DNA from: Luteibacter aegosomatis
GTDB lineage: Bacteria > Pseudomonadota > Gammaproteobacteria > Xanthomonadales > Rhodanobacteraceae
DNA: 64,000 bases
Reading direction: 5' to 3'
Assembly (NCBI RefSeq): GCF_023078455.1
Contig: NZ_CP095740.1
Span: 4,018,001 to 4,082,000 of the forward strand
How positions within the stretch are numbered: the stretch's first letter is position 1; every line of letters starts with the position of its first letter. Shown one piece after another: positions 55,962 through 64,000 of this stretch. Made by a program: the position numbers and the translations under genes. The notes beneath the pieces were generated by a model. It was given only the letters and a program-made list of their open reading frames with translations, did not search any database and was not told the origin of the DNA.

Positions 55962-56507
55962 ATGCGCAGGGTGCTGTCGCTTTCCATCATCGTCGGGTTA
56001 GGGGTGTCGGGCCTTGCGGCCGCGCAATCGCGCAGCGTGTCCACGGCGGATATGCCGAAGCCGGGCGTGAGTTATATCTCGGGTCCGTCGGTGCCGGTGC
56101 GGCGCGAGACGGTGAGCACGGCGACGCTGCCCCAGCCGTCCCACTTCTACGTCGACGACCGGGCAGCCCCGTCACCGCAGCCGGTCGCGAACGACGTGCC
56201 GGTGGATTCGGGCTACTACGGCGGTTATTACGGCGGGTACCCGCCGGCGCATGGATGGGGTGATCGCGGTCACGACCATGGGCGGCCGGACCATGACCAC
56301 GGTCGCCCGCCGCCGCCCCAGGGCACCGCCACGACCGTGCGGCTCAACGACGGCAAGCGCTTTGGGCCGCCCGCCGGCGGCGTGAAGATGGGCGTGGCGC
56401 CCCCGCCGCGTGCGCCGGATCGGCACGACCACGGCGGCGGATGGCACGGTGGCGGGAACCCCCGGCCCGTGGCTCCGCCGGGCGGTGGTGGCCGGTGGGG
56501 GCGTTGA
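55962..56507 (+). CDS. Secreted His/Gly/Pro-rich protein of unknown function
   Basis: A 181-residue protein with a signal peptide ending GLAAAQ (residue 22). The mature part is low-complexity: SRSVSTADMPKPGVSY, a YYGGYYGGYPP block, HDHGRPDHDHGRPPPP with clustered histidines, and a Gly/Pro-rich tail. Histidine pairs could bind metal, but no fold is recognisable. Two short segments (RRETVSTATLPQPSHFYVDD and VRLNDGKRFGPPAGGVKMG) look conserved rather than repetitive. The composition makes frame evidence weaker, but the signal peptide and ATG are good. Confidence 0.65.
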   Translation: MRRVLSLSIIVGLGVSGLAAAQSRSVSTADMPKPGVSYISGPSVPVRRETVSTATLPQPSHFYVDDRAAPSPQPVANDVPVDSGYYGGYYGGYPPAHGWGDRGHDHGRPDHDHGRPPPPQGTATTVRLNDGKRFGPPAGGVKMGVAPPPRAPDRHDHGGGWHGGGNPRPVAPPGGGGRWGR

Positions 56508-56602
56508 GGGGCCAGGAGCCGTAGAGGCGCCTCGCGGAACCGGATGCACCGCGCTGGGCTCCGGCGTACGCAGCAGCGACGGTCGGCAGCTACAATCGGC
56601 GG

Positions 56603-56803
56603 ATGCACATCACCCTCAACGGCGAAGCGCGCGAGTGCGCGCCCGGCACATCCGTCACGTCCCTGCTCGAATCGGCCGGTTACGCCGGCAAGCGGGTCGC
56701 GGTGGAGGTGAACCTCGACATCGTGCCGCGCAGCGAGCACGCGACGCACCTGCTCGCCGACGGCGACAAGGTGGAAATCGTCCACGCCATCGGCGGCGGC
56801 TAA
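56603..56803 (+). CDS. thiS: Sulfur carrier protein ThiS
   Basis: A 66-residue ubiquitin-like protein ending in IGGG with the diglycine C-terminus that becomes a thiocarboxylate and donates sulfur for the thiazole ring of thiamine. ITLNGEARECAPGTSV, VAVEVNLDIVPRSE and DGDKVEIVHAIGGG match the family. thiG starts 12 bases on. No TPP riboswitch is apparent upstream. Confidence 0.95.
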   Translation: MHITLNGEARECAPGTSVTSLLESAGYAGKRVAVEVNLDIVPRSEHATHLLADGDKVEIVHAIGGG

Positions 56804-56815
56804 GGAATCCTTCGC

Positions 56816-57616
56816 ATGAACCACTTCTCCCCCGCCACCGACGACGTCCTGACCGTCGCCGGCCGCACGTTCCACTCCCGCCTGCTCACCGGCACGGGCA
56901 AGTACAAGGATTTCGACGAAACCCGCCGCGCCACCGAGGCGGCGGGCGCGCAGATCGTCACCCTCGCCATTCGCCGCGTGAACATCGGCCAGGATGCGAG
57001 CCAGCCCAACCTGCTCGACGCCCTGCCGCCGAGCCGCTTCACCCTGCTGCCCAACACCGCCGGCTGCTACACCGCCGACGACGCGGTGCGCACCTGTCGC
57101 CTCGCGCGCGAACTGCTGGACGGCCACAACCTCGTGAAGCTCGAGGTGCTGGGCGATGAGCGCACGCTCTACCCCGACGTGGTGCAGACCCTCGTCGCGG
57201 CCGAAAAACTCGTGGCCGACGGCTTCGACGTGATGGTCTACACCTCCGACGACCCCATCCTCGCCCGCCGCCTGGAAGACATCGGCTGCGCCGCGATCAT
57301 GCCGCTGGCCGCGCCGATCGGCTCGGGCCTGGGCATCCAGAATCGCTACAACCTCCTCGAGATCGTCGAGAACGCCAAGGTGCCGGTCATCGTGGACGCC
57401 GGCGTGGGCACGGCCTCGGACGCCTCGATCGCCATGGAACTGGGCTGCGACGGCGTGTTGATGAACACCGCCATCGCCGGCGCGAAAGACCCCGTGCTCA
57501 TGGCCCACGCGATGAAACTCGCCGTGGAGGCCGGCCGCGCGGCATTCCGCGCCGGCCGCATCCCGCGCAAGCGCTTCGCCTCGGCCTCGAGCCCCGTGGA
57601 CGGCCTGGTCGGTTGA
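56816..57616 (+). CDS. thiG: Thiazole synthase ThiG
   Basis: A 266-residue TIM-barrel enzyme that joins deoxyxylulose phosphate, the ThiS thiocarboxylate and dehydroglycine to make the thiazole phosphate of thiamine. Landmarks: [13 protein letters not shown] near the start, the Schiff-base lysine in [12 protein letters not shown] near residue 108, [15 protein letters not shown], and [12 protein letters not shown]. It is between thiS and trmB; its stop codon overlaps a TTG just upstream of trmB. Confidence 0.96.
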   Translation: MNHFSPATDDVLTVAGRTFHSRLLTGTGKYKDFDETRRATEAAGAQIVTLAIRRVNIGQDASQPNLLDALPPSRFTLLPNTAGCYTADDAVRTCRLARELLDGHNLVKLEVLGDERTLYPDVVQTLVAAEKLVADGFDVMVYTSDDPILARRLEDIGCAAIMPLAAPIGSGLGIQNRYNLLEIVENAKVPVIVDAGVGTASDASIAMELGCDGVLMNTAIAGAKDPVLMAHAMKLAVEAGRAAFRAGRIPRKRFASASSPVDGLVG

Positions 57617-57621
57617 GCCGC

Positions 57622-58335
57622 ATGACGCACGACGACGAAAACACCCCGTTCCAGCGCCGCATCCGCAGCTTCGTGTTGCGCGAGGGCCGCATGACGCCCG
57701 CCCAGCAGCGCGCGTTCGACGAGCACTGGGCTCGCTTCGGCCTCGACTACACGGGCCAGGTGCGCGATCTCGACGCCACCTTCGGCCGCGCCGCGCCGCG
57801 CGTGCTGGAAATCGGCTTCGGCAACGGCGAAGCGCTGGCCTGGGCCTCGGAGCACGACCTCGCCCGCGACTACGTCGGCGTGGAGGTACACGGCCCCGGC
57901 GTGGGCCGCCTGATGAACGCACTGGCCGCTCGCGACGCGACCAACGTGCGTATCTACAAGCACGACGCCGTGGAAGTGCTCGAACACGAAATCGTCCCCG
58001 GCAGCCTCGCCGAGGTGCGCATCTGGTTTCCCGATCCCTGGCACAAGAAACGCCACAACAAGCGCCGCCTCGTGCAGCCGGCCTTCGTGGCGCTGCTCGC
58101 CTCGCGCATGGCGCCGGGCGGCCTGCTTCACCTGGCCACCGACTGGGAGGCCTACGCCGAGCACATGCGCGAGACCATGGAAGCCGCCCCCGGCTGGCGC
58201 AACCGCGTGGGGCCGGGCCAATCGGCCGAACGCCCCGCATGGCGCGTGGAAACCCACTTCGAACGCCGCGGCATGCGCCTGGGCCACGGCGTGTGGGATT
58301 TTCTCTACGAGTGGCACGGAACCACGCAAGTGTGA
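57622..58335 (+). CDS. trmB: tRNA (guanine-N7-)-methyltransferase
   Basis: A 237-residue SAM-dependent enzyme methylating G46 of tRNA. SAM motif [13 protein letters not shown] near residue 55, [12 protein letters not shown], and the TrmB signature [20 protein letters not shown] near 135-155 are intact. ATG 57622 is preferred; a TTG three codons upstream overlaps the thiG stop. It is co-transcribed with thiS-thiG by position, as in other xanthomonads and pseudomonads. Confidence 0.95.
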   Translation: MTHDDENTPFQRRIRSFVLREGRMTPAQQRAFDEHWARFGLDYTGQVRDLDATFGRAAPRVLEIGFGNGEALAWASEHDLARDYVGVEVHGPGVGRLMNALAARDATNVRIYKHDAVEVLEHEIVPGSLAEVRIWFPDPWHKKRHNKRRLVQPAFVALLASRMAPGGLLHLATDWEAYAEHMRETMEAAPGWRNRVGPGQSAERPAWRVETHFERRGMRLGHGVWDFLYEWHGTTQV

Positions 58336-58415
58336 TGCCCTTCCACGGCTGAAGACCCGCGTCTTCAGCCCGGAGCCACCCCCGACGCGTATACTCGTCC
58401 CGCATTAACCGCTGC

Positions 58416-60308
58416 GTGGCGAACTTTCCGCCACCGCCCGTTCAACCGACCGGATCGGATAGCCGGCTAGTGCTGACGCTCACTCCTGAAATGATCCTCG
58501 TGCTGGGCCTGGTGGGCTTCACCATGCTCATGCTCGTTCTGGAGTGGATCCGGGCCGACCTCGTCGCCCTCCTGGTGGTGGTCACCATCGGCCTGACCGG
58601 GCTCATTCCCGGCGACCAGGTGTTCAACGGCTTCGCCGGCAACGCCGTCATCGCGATCATCGCCATCATGATCATGGGTGCCGGCCTGGACCGCGCCGGC
58701 GTGCTCAACCTCACCGCTTCGTTCGTGATGCGCATGGCGCGCGGCATGGAATCGCGCCTGGGCGTGGTGGTGAACAGCGTCACCAGCCTGTTCAGCGCCG
58801 TGATCCCCAGCCAGGCCCTCGCCGCGCTGATGATCCCGGTCACCAGCCGCCTGTCGGCGCGCACCGGCGTGCCGCTGTCGCGCCTGCTGCTGCCGATGGC
58901 CTTCTGCATCCTCACGGCGACCAACACCACGCTCATCGCGAACTCGCCGCTGATCGTGCTCAACGACCTCATCGCCAGCGCCAACAGCAACCTGCCGCCG
59001 GGCGCACATACCATTCCCAAGTTCGGGCTCTTCAGCGTCACGCCGGTGGGCCTGATCCTGGCGGTAGTGGGCGTGGGCTTCTTCTGGGCATTCACCCGCA
59101 AGCTGATGCCCGAGCGCGACGACGACCGCCTGAAGGTCACCCCTGGCCGCACCGAGAGCTACTTCGCCGACACCTACGGCATCGCGGGCGAAACCGCCGA
59201 ACTCACCGTCACCGCCGAGAGTCCCCTGGTGGGCATGAGCATCGGCGAGGTGGAACAACTGCACGGCGCGCCGCTGATCCTGGCCATGAAGACCGGCAAC
59301 GAAAGCCGCGTGGCGCCGCCATCCGACCAGATGATCTGGGTGGGCACCGTGCTGGGCGTGCTGGCCCCGCGCGACGCCATCAACACCTTCGCCAACAACC
59401 AGCTCTGCCGCGTGTCGATGCGCATGCGCGAGCTGGGCGAGCAGTTCAACACCACGCGCGCGGGTATTTCCGAGGCGGTGGTGCCGCCTAGCTCGCGCTT
59501 CATCAAGCAGACGGTGGGCGAGCTGCGCCTGCGCAAGCGCTTCGGCATCTCGGTGCTGGCGGTGAATCGCGGCGACGACGTCTTCCGGGAGGACGTGCGC
59601 GCCATCACGCTGCGCGCCGGCGACACGCTGGTGCTGCACAGCAAGTGGCGCGACCTGATGCTGGCCGAGGAAGACCGCGACATCGTCGTGGTCACCGACA
59701 TTCCCAAGGAAGAACAGCGTCCCGGCAAGATCTGGCAGGCCGTGGGCTTCTTCGTGCTGGCCAAGTGCCTGGCCCTGTTCACCCACCTCGATCTTTCCGT
59801 GGCGATGATGACCGGCGCGGTGGGCATGCTGCTCACCGGCGTGCTCAACATGGACGAGGCCTACAAGGCGATCAACTGGAAGACCATCTTCGTCACCGCC
59901 TGCCTCATCCCGCTGGGCTGGTCGATGGACTCCACCGGCACGGCCTCGTGGATCGCCCAGGAGGTGCTCGCCATCCTGGGCCATGCGCCGCAATGGACGC
60001 TGCAGCTCTCCATCGCCGTGCTCACGCTGCTGTTCTCGCAGGTGATGTCCAACGTCGGCGCCACCGTGATGATGGTGCCCATCGCGATCAGCGTGGCGGT
60101 GAGTACGGGCGGCAACCCGTCGGCTTATGCGCTGATCGTGGCGGTATCGTCGTCGAACACGTTCCTGCTGCCCTCGGGACATCCGGCCCTGATGATGGTG
60201 GCCGGCCCCGGTGGCTACCGGGCGAAGGATTTCCTGCGGGTGGGAGTACCGCTGACCTTGCTGGTGCTGGTGATCACGCTGGTGACGATCAACCTGATGT
60301 ATCGGTGA
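58416..60308 (+). CDS. SLC13/DASS-family anion transporter with two TrkA-C domains
   Basis: A 630-residue membrane protein. About 11 helices are split by a cytoplasmic insert (about residues 215-420) with two RCK_C/TrkA-C domains (ESPLVGMSIGEVEQLHGAPL; IKQTVGELRLRKRFGISVLA). The re-entrant motifs of the SLC13 fold are present (FCILTATNTTLIANSPLIVL; GATVMMVPIAISVAVS). Probably a carboxylate or sulfate transporter gated by the TrkA-C domains. The start is uncertain: GTG 58416 gives a proline-rich N-terminus without a good ribosome site; an ATG at 58491 is possible. A dispersed palindrome follows. Confidence 0.88.
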   Translation: MANFPPPPVQPTGSDSRLVLTLTPEMILVLGLVGFTMLMLVLEWIRADLVALLVVVTIGLTGLIPGDQVFNGFAGNAVIAIIAIMIMGAGLDRAGVLNLTASFVMRMARGMESRLGVVVNSVTSLFSAVIPSQALAALMIPVTSRLSARTGVPLSRLLLPMAFCILTATNTTLIANSPLIVLNDLIASANSNLPPGAHTIPKFGLFSVTPVGLILAVVGVGFFWAFTRKLMPERDDDRLKVTPGRTESYFADTYGIAGETAELTVTAESPLVGMSIGEVEQLHGAPLILAMKTGNESRVAPPSDQMIWVGTVLGVLAPRDAINTFANNQLCRVSMRMRELGEQFNTTRAGISEAVVPPSSRFIKQTVGELRLRKRFGISVLAVNRGDDVFREDVRAITLRAGDTLVLHSKWRDLMLAEEDRDIVVVTDIPKEEQRPGKIWQAVGFFVLAKCLALFTHLDLSVAMMTGAVGMLLTGVLNMDEAYKAINWKTIFVTACLIPLGWSMDSTGTASWIAQEVLAILGHAPQWTLQLSIAVLTLLFSQVMSNVGATVMMVPIAISVAVSTGGNPSAYALIVAVSSSNTFLLPSGHPALMMVAGPGGYRAKDFLRVGVPLTLLVLVITLVTINLMYR

Positions 60309-60330
60309 CCGACGGACGCCGTCGCGCGCC

Positions 60331-60410
60331 CTTCGCCGATACGATCGGCTCCCACCCCGTTGGTAGGAGAGGTCGCTACCGAAGGGGTGGGAGCCGATCG
60401 TATCGGCGAA
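60331..60410. repeat. Complete dispersed palindrome (GCCGATACGATCGGCTCCCACC type)
   Basis: Nearly perfect inverted arms (CTTCGCCGATACGATCGGCT and its reverse complement) with a GTTGGTAGGAGAGGTCGCTACC centre. It sits between convergent transporter and Rieske genes. Confidence 0.85.
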
Positions 60411-60437
60411 CCCTGCGGAGCGTGGCGGCGAATTTTC

Positions 60438-60776
60438 TCATGCCAGGTGGACGAAGCCGTCGATCACCACCACCGGAACGCCCCGCAGGCTCTGCCCCTT
60501 GCACGGCCCTGCCTGGCACAGCCCGTCGTCGGCCGTGAAGGTCGCCCCATGGGCGGCGCAGATGATGTTGCCGCTGCGCACGAGGAACTTGCCGGGCGCG
60601 TAATCGAGCCGGCGGCCCGCATGGGGACACACGTTGAGGTAGGCCCGCGCCTCGCCGCCGTTGCGATAGACCAGCAGGGATTCCGTCTCGCCGGCGACGA
60701 CCGCTTCTACGTCGATGGCGTTGCCGTCGGGGATGTCGTCGAGGCGACACAGGGAAGAGAGGGCGGTAGGCGTCAT
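60438..60776 (-). CDS. Rieske [2Fe-2S] domain protein
   Basis: A 112-residue single-domain Rieske protein with ligands in VCPHAGRRLD (C-x-H, near residue 50) and ICAAHGATF (C-x2-H, near 70). It resembles NirD or the ferredoxin part of ring-hydroxylating dioxygenases. Start MTPTALSSLCRLDDIPDGN is preferred over the longer frame to 60824, whose extra residues are Pro-rich and unlike the family. It may pass electrons to an unknown oxygenase; no partner is adjacent. Confidence 0.88.
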   Translation of the reverse strand: MTPTALSSLCRLDDIPDGNAIDVEAVVAGETESLLVYRNGGEARAYLNVCPHAGRRLDYAPGKFLVRSGNIICAAHGATFTADDGLCQAGPCKGQSLRGVPVVVIDGFVHLA

Positions 60777-60852
60777 GGCACTTGTCTGTGGGGAGGGGAT
60801 GCCCCAAGGTATGGGGGCACGCATGTCATTGTGCCATACGGATTTTTAACCC

Positions 60853-61122
60853 ATGACCTTCGTCTTCCCACCCCTCCGCCGCTCGCGCAACCCGCTGATG
60901 CGCGCCCTCTCCGTCCTGGCCGGCCTGGCCCTGCTCGGCGTGCTGCTGGTGTTCGGGGTGGTCGTGTTGGGCGTGCTCGCCGCGGGTAGCATCGCGTTCC
61001 TCGTGGTTCGCCAGTGGAAGCTGGCCCGTGCGCCGCGCGCGGCAACCGCCGCGCCGCACCGACCGGACGTGCTCGAAGGCGAGTTCACCGTGATCCGGAC
61101 CGGCCGCCCGGCTCACCACTGA
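60853..61122 (+). CDS. Small membrane protein of unknown function
   Basis: An 89-residue protein with one long or two hydrophobic segments (about 18-55, LSVLAGLALLGVLLVFGVVV) after a basic start (PPLRRSRNPLM), then a basic loop and a cytoplasmic tail ending DVLEGEFTVIRTGRP. Such proteins are widespread in xanthomonads without a known role. The DVLEGEFxVI ending is the most conserved-looking part. Confidence 0.65.
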   Translation: MTFVFPPLRRSRNPLMRALSVLAGLALLGVLLVFGVVVLGVLAAGSIAFLVVRQWKLARAPRAATAAPHRPDVLEGEFTVIRTGRPAHH

Positions 61123-61192
61123 CGGCGCAAGAAGCGGATGGCGGCCCACTGGTCGCCGCCGGACACTGGCCTCCCACCCAAGGAGGCCGCTC

Positions 61193-62068
61193 ATGACTAC
61201 CGCCCTCGCCATGCGCCCCGACGCCGACGACGCCCTGGAACGTGTCCGTGCCGCCCTGGACCGGACCGACGGGCCACGCGATCTAGCCAGCCTCGCCGAC
61301 ATCGCGGGCCTGAGTCCCACCCACCTGCAGCGCGCCTTCCGTCGGCGCTATGGCGTGAGCCCCGCCGAATACGCCCGCGTCCATCGCTTCGGCCAGTTGC
61401 GCGACGCCCTGCGCGGCGGCGCGGCGGTCACCGACGCGGTCTACGAAGCCGGTTTCGGCTCGGGCAGCCGCGTGTACGAGGAAAGCGACCGCCGCCTGGG
61501 CATGACGCCGGCGAGCTATCGCGCCGGGGGCGCGGGGGCGTCCATCCGCTACACGACCACCGATACCCCGCTGGGCCGCCTGCTCGTCGCCACGACGGCG
61601 CGTGGCATCTGCTCGGTGACCCTCGGCCGGGACGACGCCGAGCTGGAGGGGCGGCTCGTCGCCGAATTTCCGCTGGCCGAACGCGAACGGGTCGATGCGG
61701 GACGCGAGGAATGGCTCGATGCCGTGATCGCACGCGTGGCGAACGAGCTGGGCTGGGCACGCGGCGACACGCCCGACATGCCGCCGCTCGACGTGGCGGC
61801 CACCGCCTTCCAGTGGCGGGTGTGGGATGCCCTCACCCGCATTCCGCGCGGCGAGACGCTCAGCTACGGCGAGCTGGCCGCGAAGCTCGGCGTGCCCAAG
61901 GCGGCCCGAGCGGTCGGCCGCGCCTGCGGAAGCAATCGCCTCGCGCTGCTGGTGCCGTGCCACCGCATCGTGCGCGAAGACGGCAGCCTCGGCGGCTGGC
62001 GCTGGGGCGTGGACATCAAGCGGCAACTGCTCGCGGACGAGCGCGGCATGAAAGCCGTTAAAGGCTGA
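61193..62068 (+). CDS. AraC HTH-methyltransferase fusion (Ada lacking the zinc domain)
   Basis: A 291-residue protein. The N-terminal AraC-type HTH (LASLADIAGLSPTHLQRAFR, VTDAVYEAGFGSGSRVYEES) is joined to an O6-alkylguanine methyltransferase domain from about 115, with active-site Cys in VPCHRIVRED near 252. The N-terminal Ada zinc domain that takes methyl groups from phosphotriesters is missing, so it is not a full Ada. Regulation of alkylation repair may therefore depend on another input. It starts 26 bases after a GGAGGCC site. Confidence 0.88.
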   Translation: MTTALAMRPDADDALERVRAALDRTDGPRDLASLADIAGLSPTHLQRAFRRRYGVSPAEYARVHRFGQLRDALRGGAAVTDAVYEAGFGSGSRVYEESDRRLGMTPASYRAGGAGASIRYTTTDTPLGRLLVATTARGICSVTLGRDDAELEGRLVAEFPLAERERVDAGREEWLDAVIARVANELGWARGDTPDMPPLDVAATAFQWRVWDALTRIPRGETLSYGELAAKLGVPKAARAVGRACGSNRLALLVPCHRIVREDGSLGGWRWGVDIKRQLLADERGMKAVKG

Positions 62069-62161
62069 CCTTCGCAGGTTTCGCTACCGCGCGCCGCGCG
62101 GCGGCGATATCGTGAACGTTCGCGCCGCACCCCACGCGCGCTTGCCCCTGGATCGCGCCCC

Positions 62162-63070
62162 ATGTCCGACACCGCCTGTACCGCCACGCCATCTTCGACG
62201 CTCACCGATCCGCGCTGGATGGTGCCGATCTCGCTGCTGTCGATGTACGTCATCTGGGGTTCCACCTACCTCGGCATCCGCTACGCGCTGGCGAGCTACC
62301 CGCCCTTCCTGCTCGCGGCCATCCGCTTCGCGATCGCGGGCGTCCTGCTCTTCGCCGTGTTGCGGCTCCGTGGCTTCGCACTTCCCACGACGCGGCAATG
62401 GCGCAACGCCGCCATCGTCGGCACCTTGTTGCTGGCGGGCGGCAACGGGCTGGTGTGCTTCGCCGAGCAGACGGTGAGTTCGGGTATCGCCGCCGTGGCG
62501 GTGGCGAGCATGCCCCTGTTCGCGGCGGTGTTCGCTGGCCTCTACGGCGAGTGGCCGTCGCGTGGCGAAACCGTGGGCCTGCTGCTGGGCTTCGTCGGCG
62601 TGGTGGTGCTCAACCTCGGCGCGGGCCTCTCCGGTTCGCCGCTCGGCGCCGTGGCGCTGATCGGCGCGGCGATGGCCTGGGCGTTCGGCTCGGTGTGGTC
62701 GAAGAAGCAGGACATGCCGGCCGGACCGATGAACACGGCGGCGCAGATGCTGTGCGCGAGCGTATCGCTCACCGTCATCGCCCTGCTTCACGGCGAGCGG
62801 CTGCCGGCGCATCCGCAGGCCAGCGCCACCGCCGCGCTGGCTTACCTCATCGTGTTCGGGTCGATCGTCGCGTTCAGCGCGTATCTCTACGTGCTGAAAA
62901 CCGTGCGGCCGGCGCTGGCCACGAGCTATGCCTACGTCAACCCGCCGGTGGCCGTGCTGTTCGGCGTGGCGGTGGCGGGCGAGCACGTGGGGCCGTTCGA
63001 TCTCGCGGGGATGGCGATCATCCTCGTCGGCGTGGGCATCATCACGATGATGCGAACCCGGAAAGCCTGA
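62162..63070 (+). CDS. EamA/DMT-family exporter
   Basis: A 302-residue membrane protein with ten helices in two EamA halves. The first half starts PISLLSMYVIWGSTYLGIRY, with FAIAGVLLFAVLRLRGF; the second half has GAAMAWAFGSVWSKKQDM and VNPPVAVLFGVAVAGEHVGP. Layout and size match YedA/RhaT-like drug/metabolite transporters that export amino acids or related metabolites. Substrate unknown. It is 94 bases after the Ada-like gene and may be separate. Confidence 0.9.
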   Translation: MSDTACTATPSSTLTDPRWMVPISLLSMYVIWGSTYLGIRYALASYPPFLLAAIRFAIAGVLLFAVLRLRGFALPTTRQWRNAAIVGTLLLAGGNGLVCFAEQTVSSGIAAVAVASMPLFAAVFAGLYGEWPSRGETVGLLLGFVGVVVLNLGAGLSGSPLGAVALIGAAMAWAFGSVWSKKQDMPAGPMNTAAQMLCASVSLTVIALLHGERLPAHPQASATAALAYLIVFGSIVAFSAYLYVLKTVRPALATSYAYVNPPVAVLFGVAVAGEHVGPFDLAGMAIILVGVGIITMMRTRKA

Positions 63071-63254
63071 GGCCGGTGCCCACGCGACGAGCATGGTTTT
63101 CGCGGTGCCGCACCTACGGAAACGGCACGACAGCGCACGATGTGAAGCGTGTCCCACGCTCTACCGCCCGCGACGATTTTTGAGAATCCTTCCATATCCC
63201 CCGGCGGCGCGGACGACCTAGCCTCCTCGCTTTTCGCCAGCGGGATAACCCCAC

Positions 63255-63431
63255 GTGACGTCCAACACAGTTTCACCGCGAGCGCGCCTCCATCTCTGCG
63301 CGGCCCGGGCGGCGACGGTCTTCGGAGTAGCGATGGCCGCGCTCGCGTCGTGCCATGCGTCCGACGATGCATGGCAGCCGCACCCGGCGGAAACGAACGA
63401 CGCCCCACTCGCCGCCGAGGGGGCGTCATGA
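63255..63431 (+). CDS. Small putative lipoprotein
   Basis: A 58-residue open frame from a GTG start. Residues 9-33 form a signal-like stretch (RARLHLCAARAATVFGVAMA), with lipobox LASC putting the lipidated cysteine at 33, followed by HASDDAWQPHPAETND. The frame ends 3 bases before the stop of the convergent permease. The ribosome site is weak (GGGATA). The evidence is the lipobox and acceptable codon use only. Confidence 0.4.
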   Translation: MTSNTVSPRARLHLCAARAATVFGVAMAALASCHASDDAWQPHPAETNDAPLAAEGAS

Positions 63432-63434
63432 TCG

Positions 63435-64000
63435 TCACAGCTCGCGCAAGGCCGTCGTTACCGGCAGGCGAGCCGCGCGTAGCGCGGGAAACAGCCCGCC
63501 GATGAAGCCGATGGCGAGTGCCCACTTGATACCGGTCCAGAGCAGCGCGCCGCTGACGTGGAAGCGGAACACCACCTGGCTGAAGTTCGCGCCGAGCGTC
63601 GACGCCGAATAGCCGTTGAAGATGATCCACACGATGCCCGCGCCGATCAGCCCGCCGAGCAACGCCAGCAACATCGTCTCCAGCATCACCGACACCACCA
63701 CGGGCACGCCGCGGAAACCGATCGCACGCAAGGTGGCGATCTCCCGGGCACGCGCCTGGATCGCGGCGAACATGGTATTGAGCGCGCCGAACACGGCGCC
63801 GATCGCCATGATGATGCCCACGGTGATGCCGACGATGCGCAGCACCTTGGTCAGGCCTTCGGACTGCTTGCTGAAGTACTCGCGCGTGGTGGTGGCGTCG
63901 ACCTTGAGCCGCGGGTCGGCGGCGAGGTTGGCCTTGAACGCGTCGAAGGCCTTGGGCGAATCGAGCAGCACCGTCACCGAGGCGACGCTGCTGCCCCGTC
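63435..64000 (-). CDS. ABC transporter permease, FtsX/MacB type (C-terminal part)
   Basis: The last 188 residues of a permease whose start lies beyond the window. It ends in the FtsX domain: TM helices LRIVGITVGIIMAIGAVFGA, VSVMLETMLLALLGGLIGAG and IKWALAIGFIGGLFPALRAA, with the conserved ARAREIATLRAIGFRG cytoplasmic loop and final PVTTALREL. The fragment before TM1 is the periplasmic portion (SPKAFDAFKANLAADPRLKV). MacB/FtsX-like permeases export peptides or lipoproteins with an ABC ATPase, probably encoded further along. Confidence 0.85.
   Translation of the reverse strand, partial: RGSSVASVTVLLDSPKAFDAFKANLAADPRLKVDATTTREYFSKQSEGLTKVLRIVGITVGIIMAIGAVFGALNTMFAAIQARAREIATLRAIGFRGVPVVVSVMLETMLLALLGGLIGAGIVWIIFNGYSASTLGANFSQVVFRFHVSGALLWTGIKWALAIGFIGGLFPALRAARLPVTTALREL

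Noticed and set aside
56508..56602. TPP riboswitch upstream of thiS
   Set aside because: No CTGAGA or ACCTGATCTGG-type blocks in the 95-base leader.

Overview
The window is GC-rich, gene-dense chromosomal DNA from a Gram-negative gammaproteobacterium. Gene content points to the Xanthomonadales, most likely a Luteibacter/Dyella-like member of the Rhodanobacteraceae: short secreted RHS-core proteins, many dispersed GTGGGAGC palindromes, TonB receptors, a secreted S53 peptidase, an SAH riboswitch on ahcY, and encoded-CCA tRNA. The taxonomic call is inference, because no rRNA is present.

Layout. 0-8.8 kb is core metabolism: the galM end, the ABC-F ATPase uup, a chemoreceptor, ppc, and riboswitch-controlled ahcY. 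8.8-13.5 kb is an accessory stretch lying between ahcY and metF. It holds a short RHS toxin with a HEXXGH zinc motif, a candidate immunity gene, a frame-disrupted DUF4265 gene, a 184-bp second copy of the ahcY 3' end, an alpha/beta hydrolase and repeat-rich DNA. 13.5-16.6 kb carries metF, a DUF4124-type protein, ilvE and a lipoprotein. 16.6-21.6 kb (minus strand) is a three-gene set (TonB receptor, phytase-like esterase, secreted CYTH-like protein) with a good Pho box upstream, which suggests phosphate-starvation-induced use of organic phosphate. One dispersed palindrome sits in frame inside the phytase-like gene. 21.7-26.6 kb has a two-component system, rimB/rimK and an MFS symporter. 26.8-28.4 kb encodes a secreted SGNH hydrolase fused to a bulb-type lectin.

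28.5-36.6 kb is an oxidative-stress block: an RclR-like AraC regulator that keeps both redox cysteine positions, an AhpD-like protein and an RclC-like DUF417 protein, then katG, and the periplasmic katB-ankB pair. Both catalase genes have OxyR-type sites with correct 22-bp geometry. 36.6-43 kb has a TetR unit with two operators, a CPBP protease, an Ada/AlkA fusion overlapping ogt, and a convergent response regulator/kinase pair. 43.2-49.9 kb has a 1083-residue S53 peptidase and a second TonB receptor.

50.3-55.7 kb is regulatory and decaying DNA: an EAL phosphodiesterase, a MarR repressor with a 20-bp operator at a SnoaL-like gene, a DUF418 gene collapsed by internal deletion, a fic toxin broken by an in-frame TGA beside an intact 54-residue antitoxin, and a LysR/quinone-reductase pair. 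55.7-64 kb returns to housekeeping: tRNA-Gly(CCC), thiS-thiG-trmB, an SLC13 transporter, a Rieske protein, a second Ada-like protein, an EamA exporter and the end of an FtsX-type permease.
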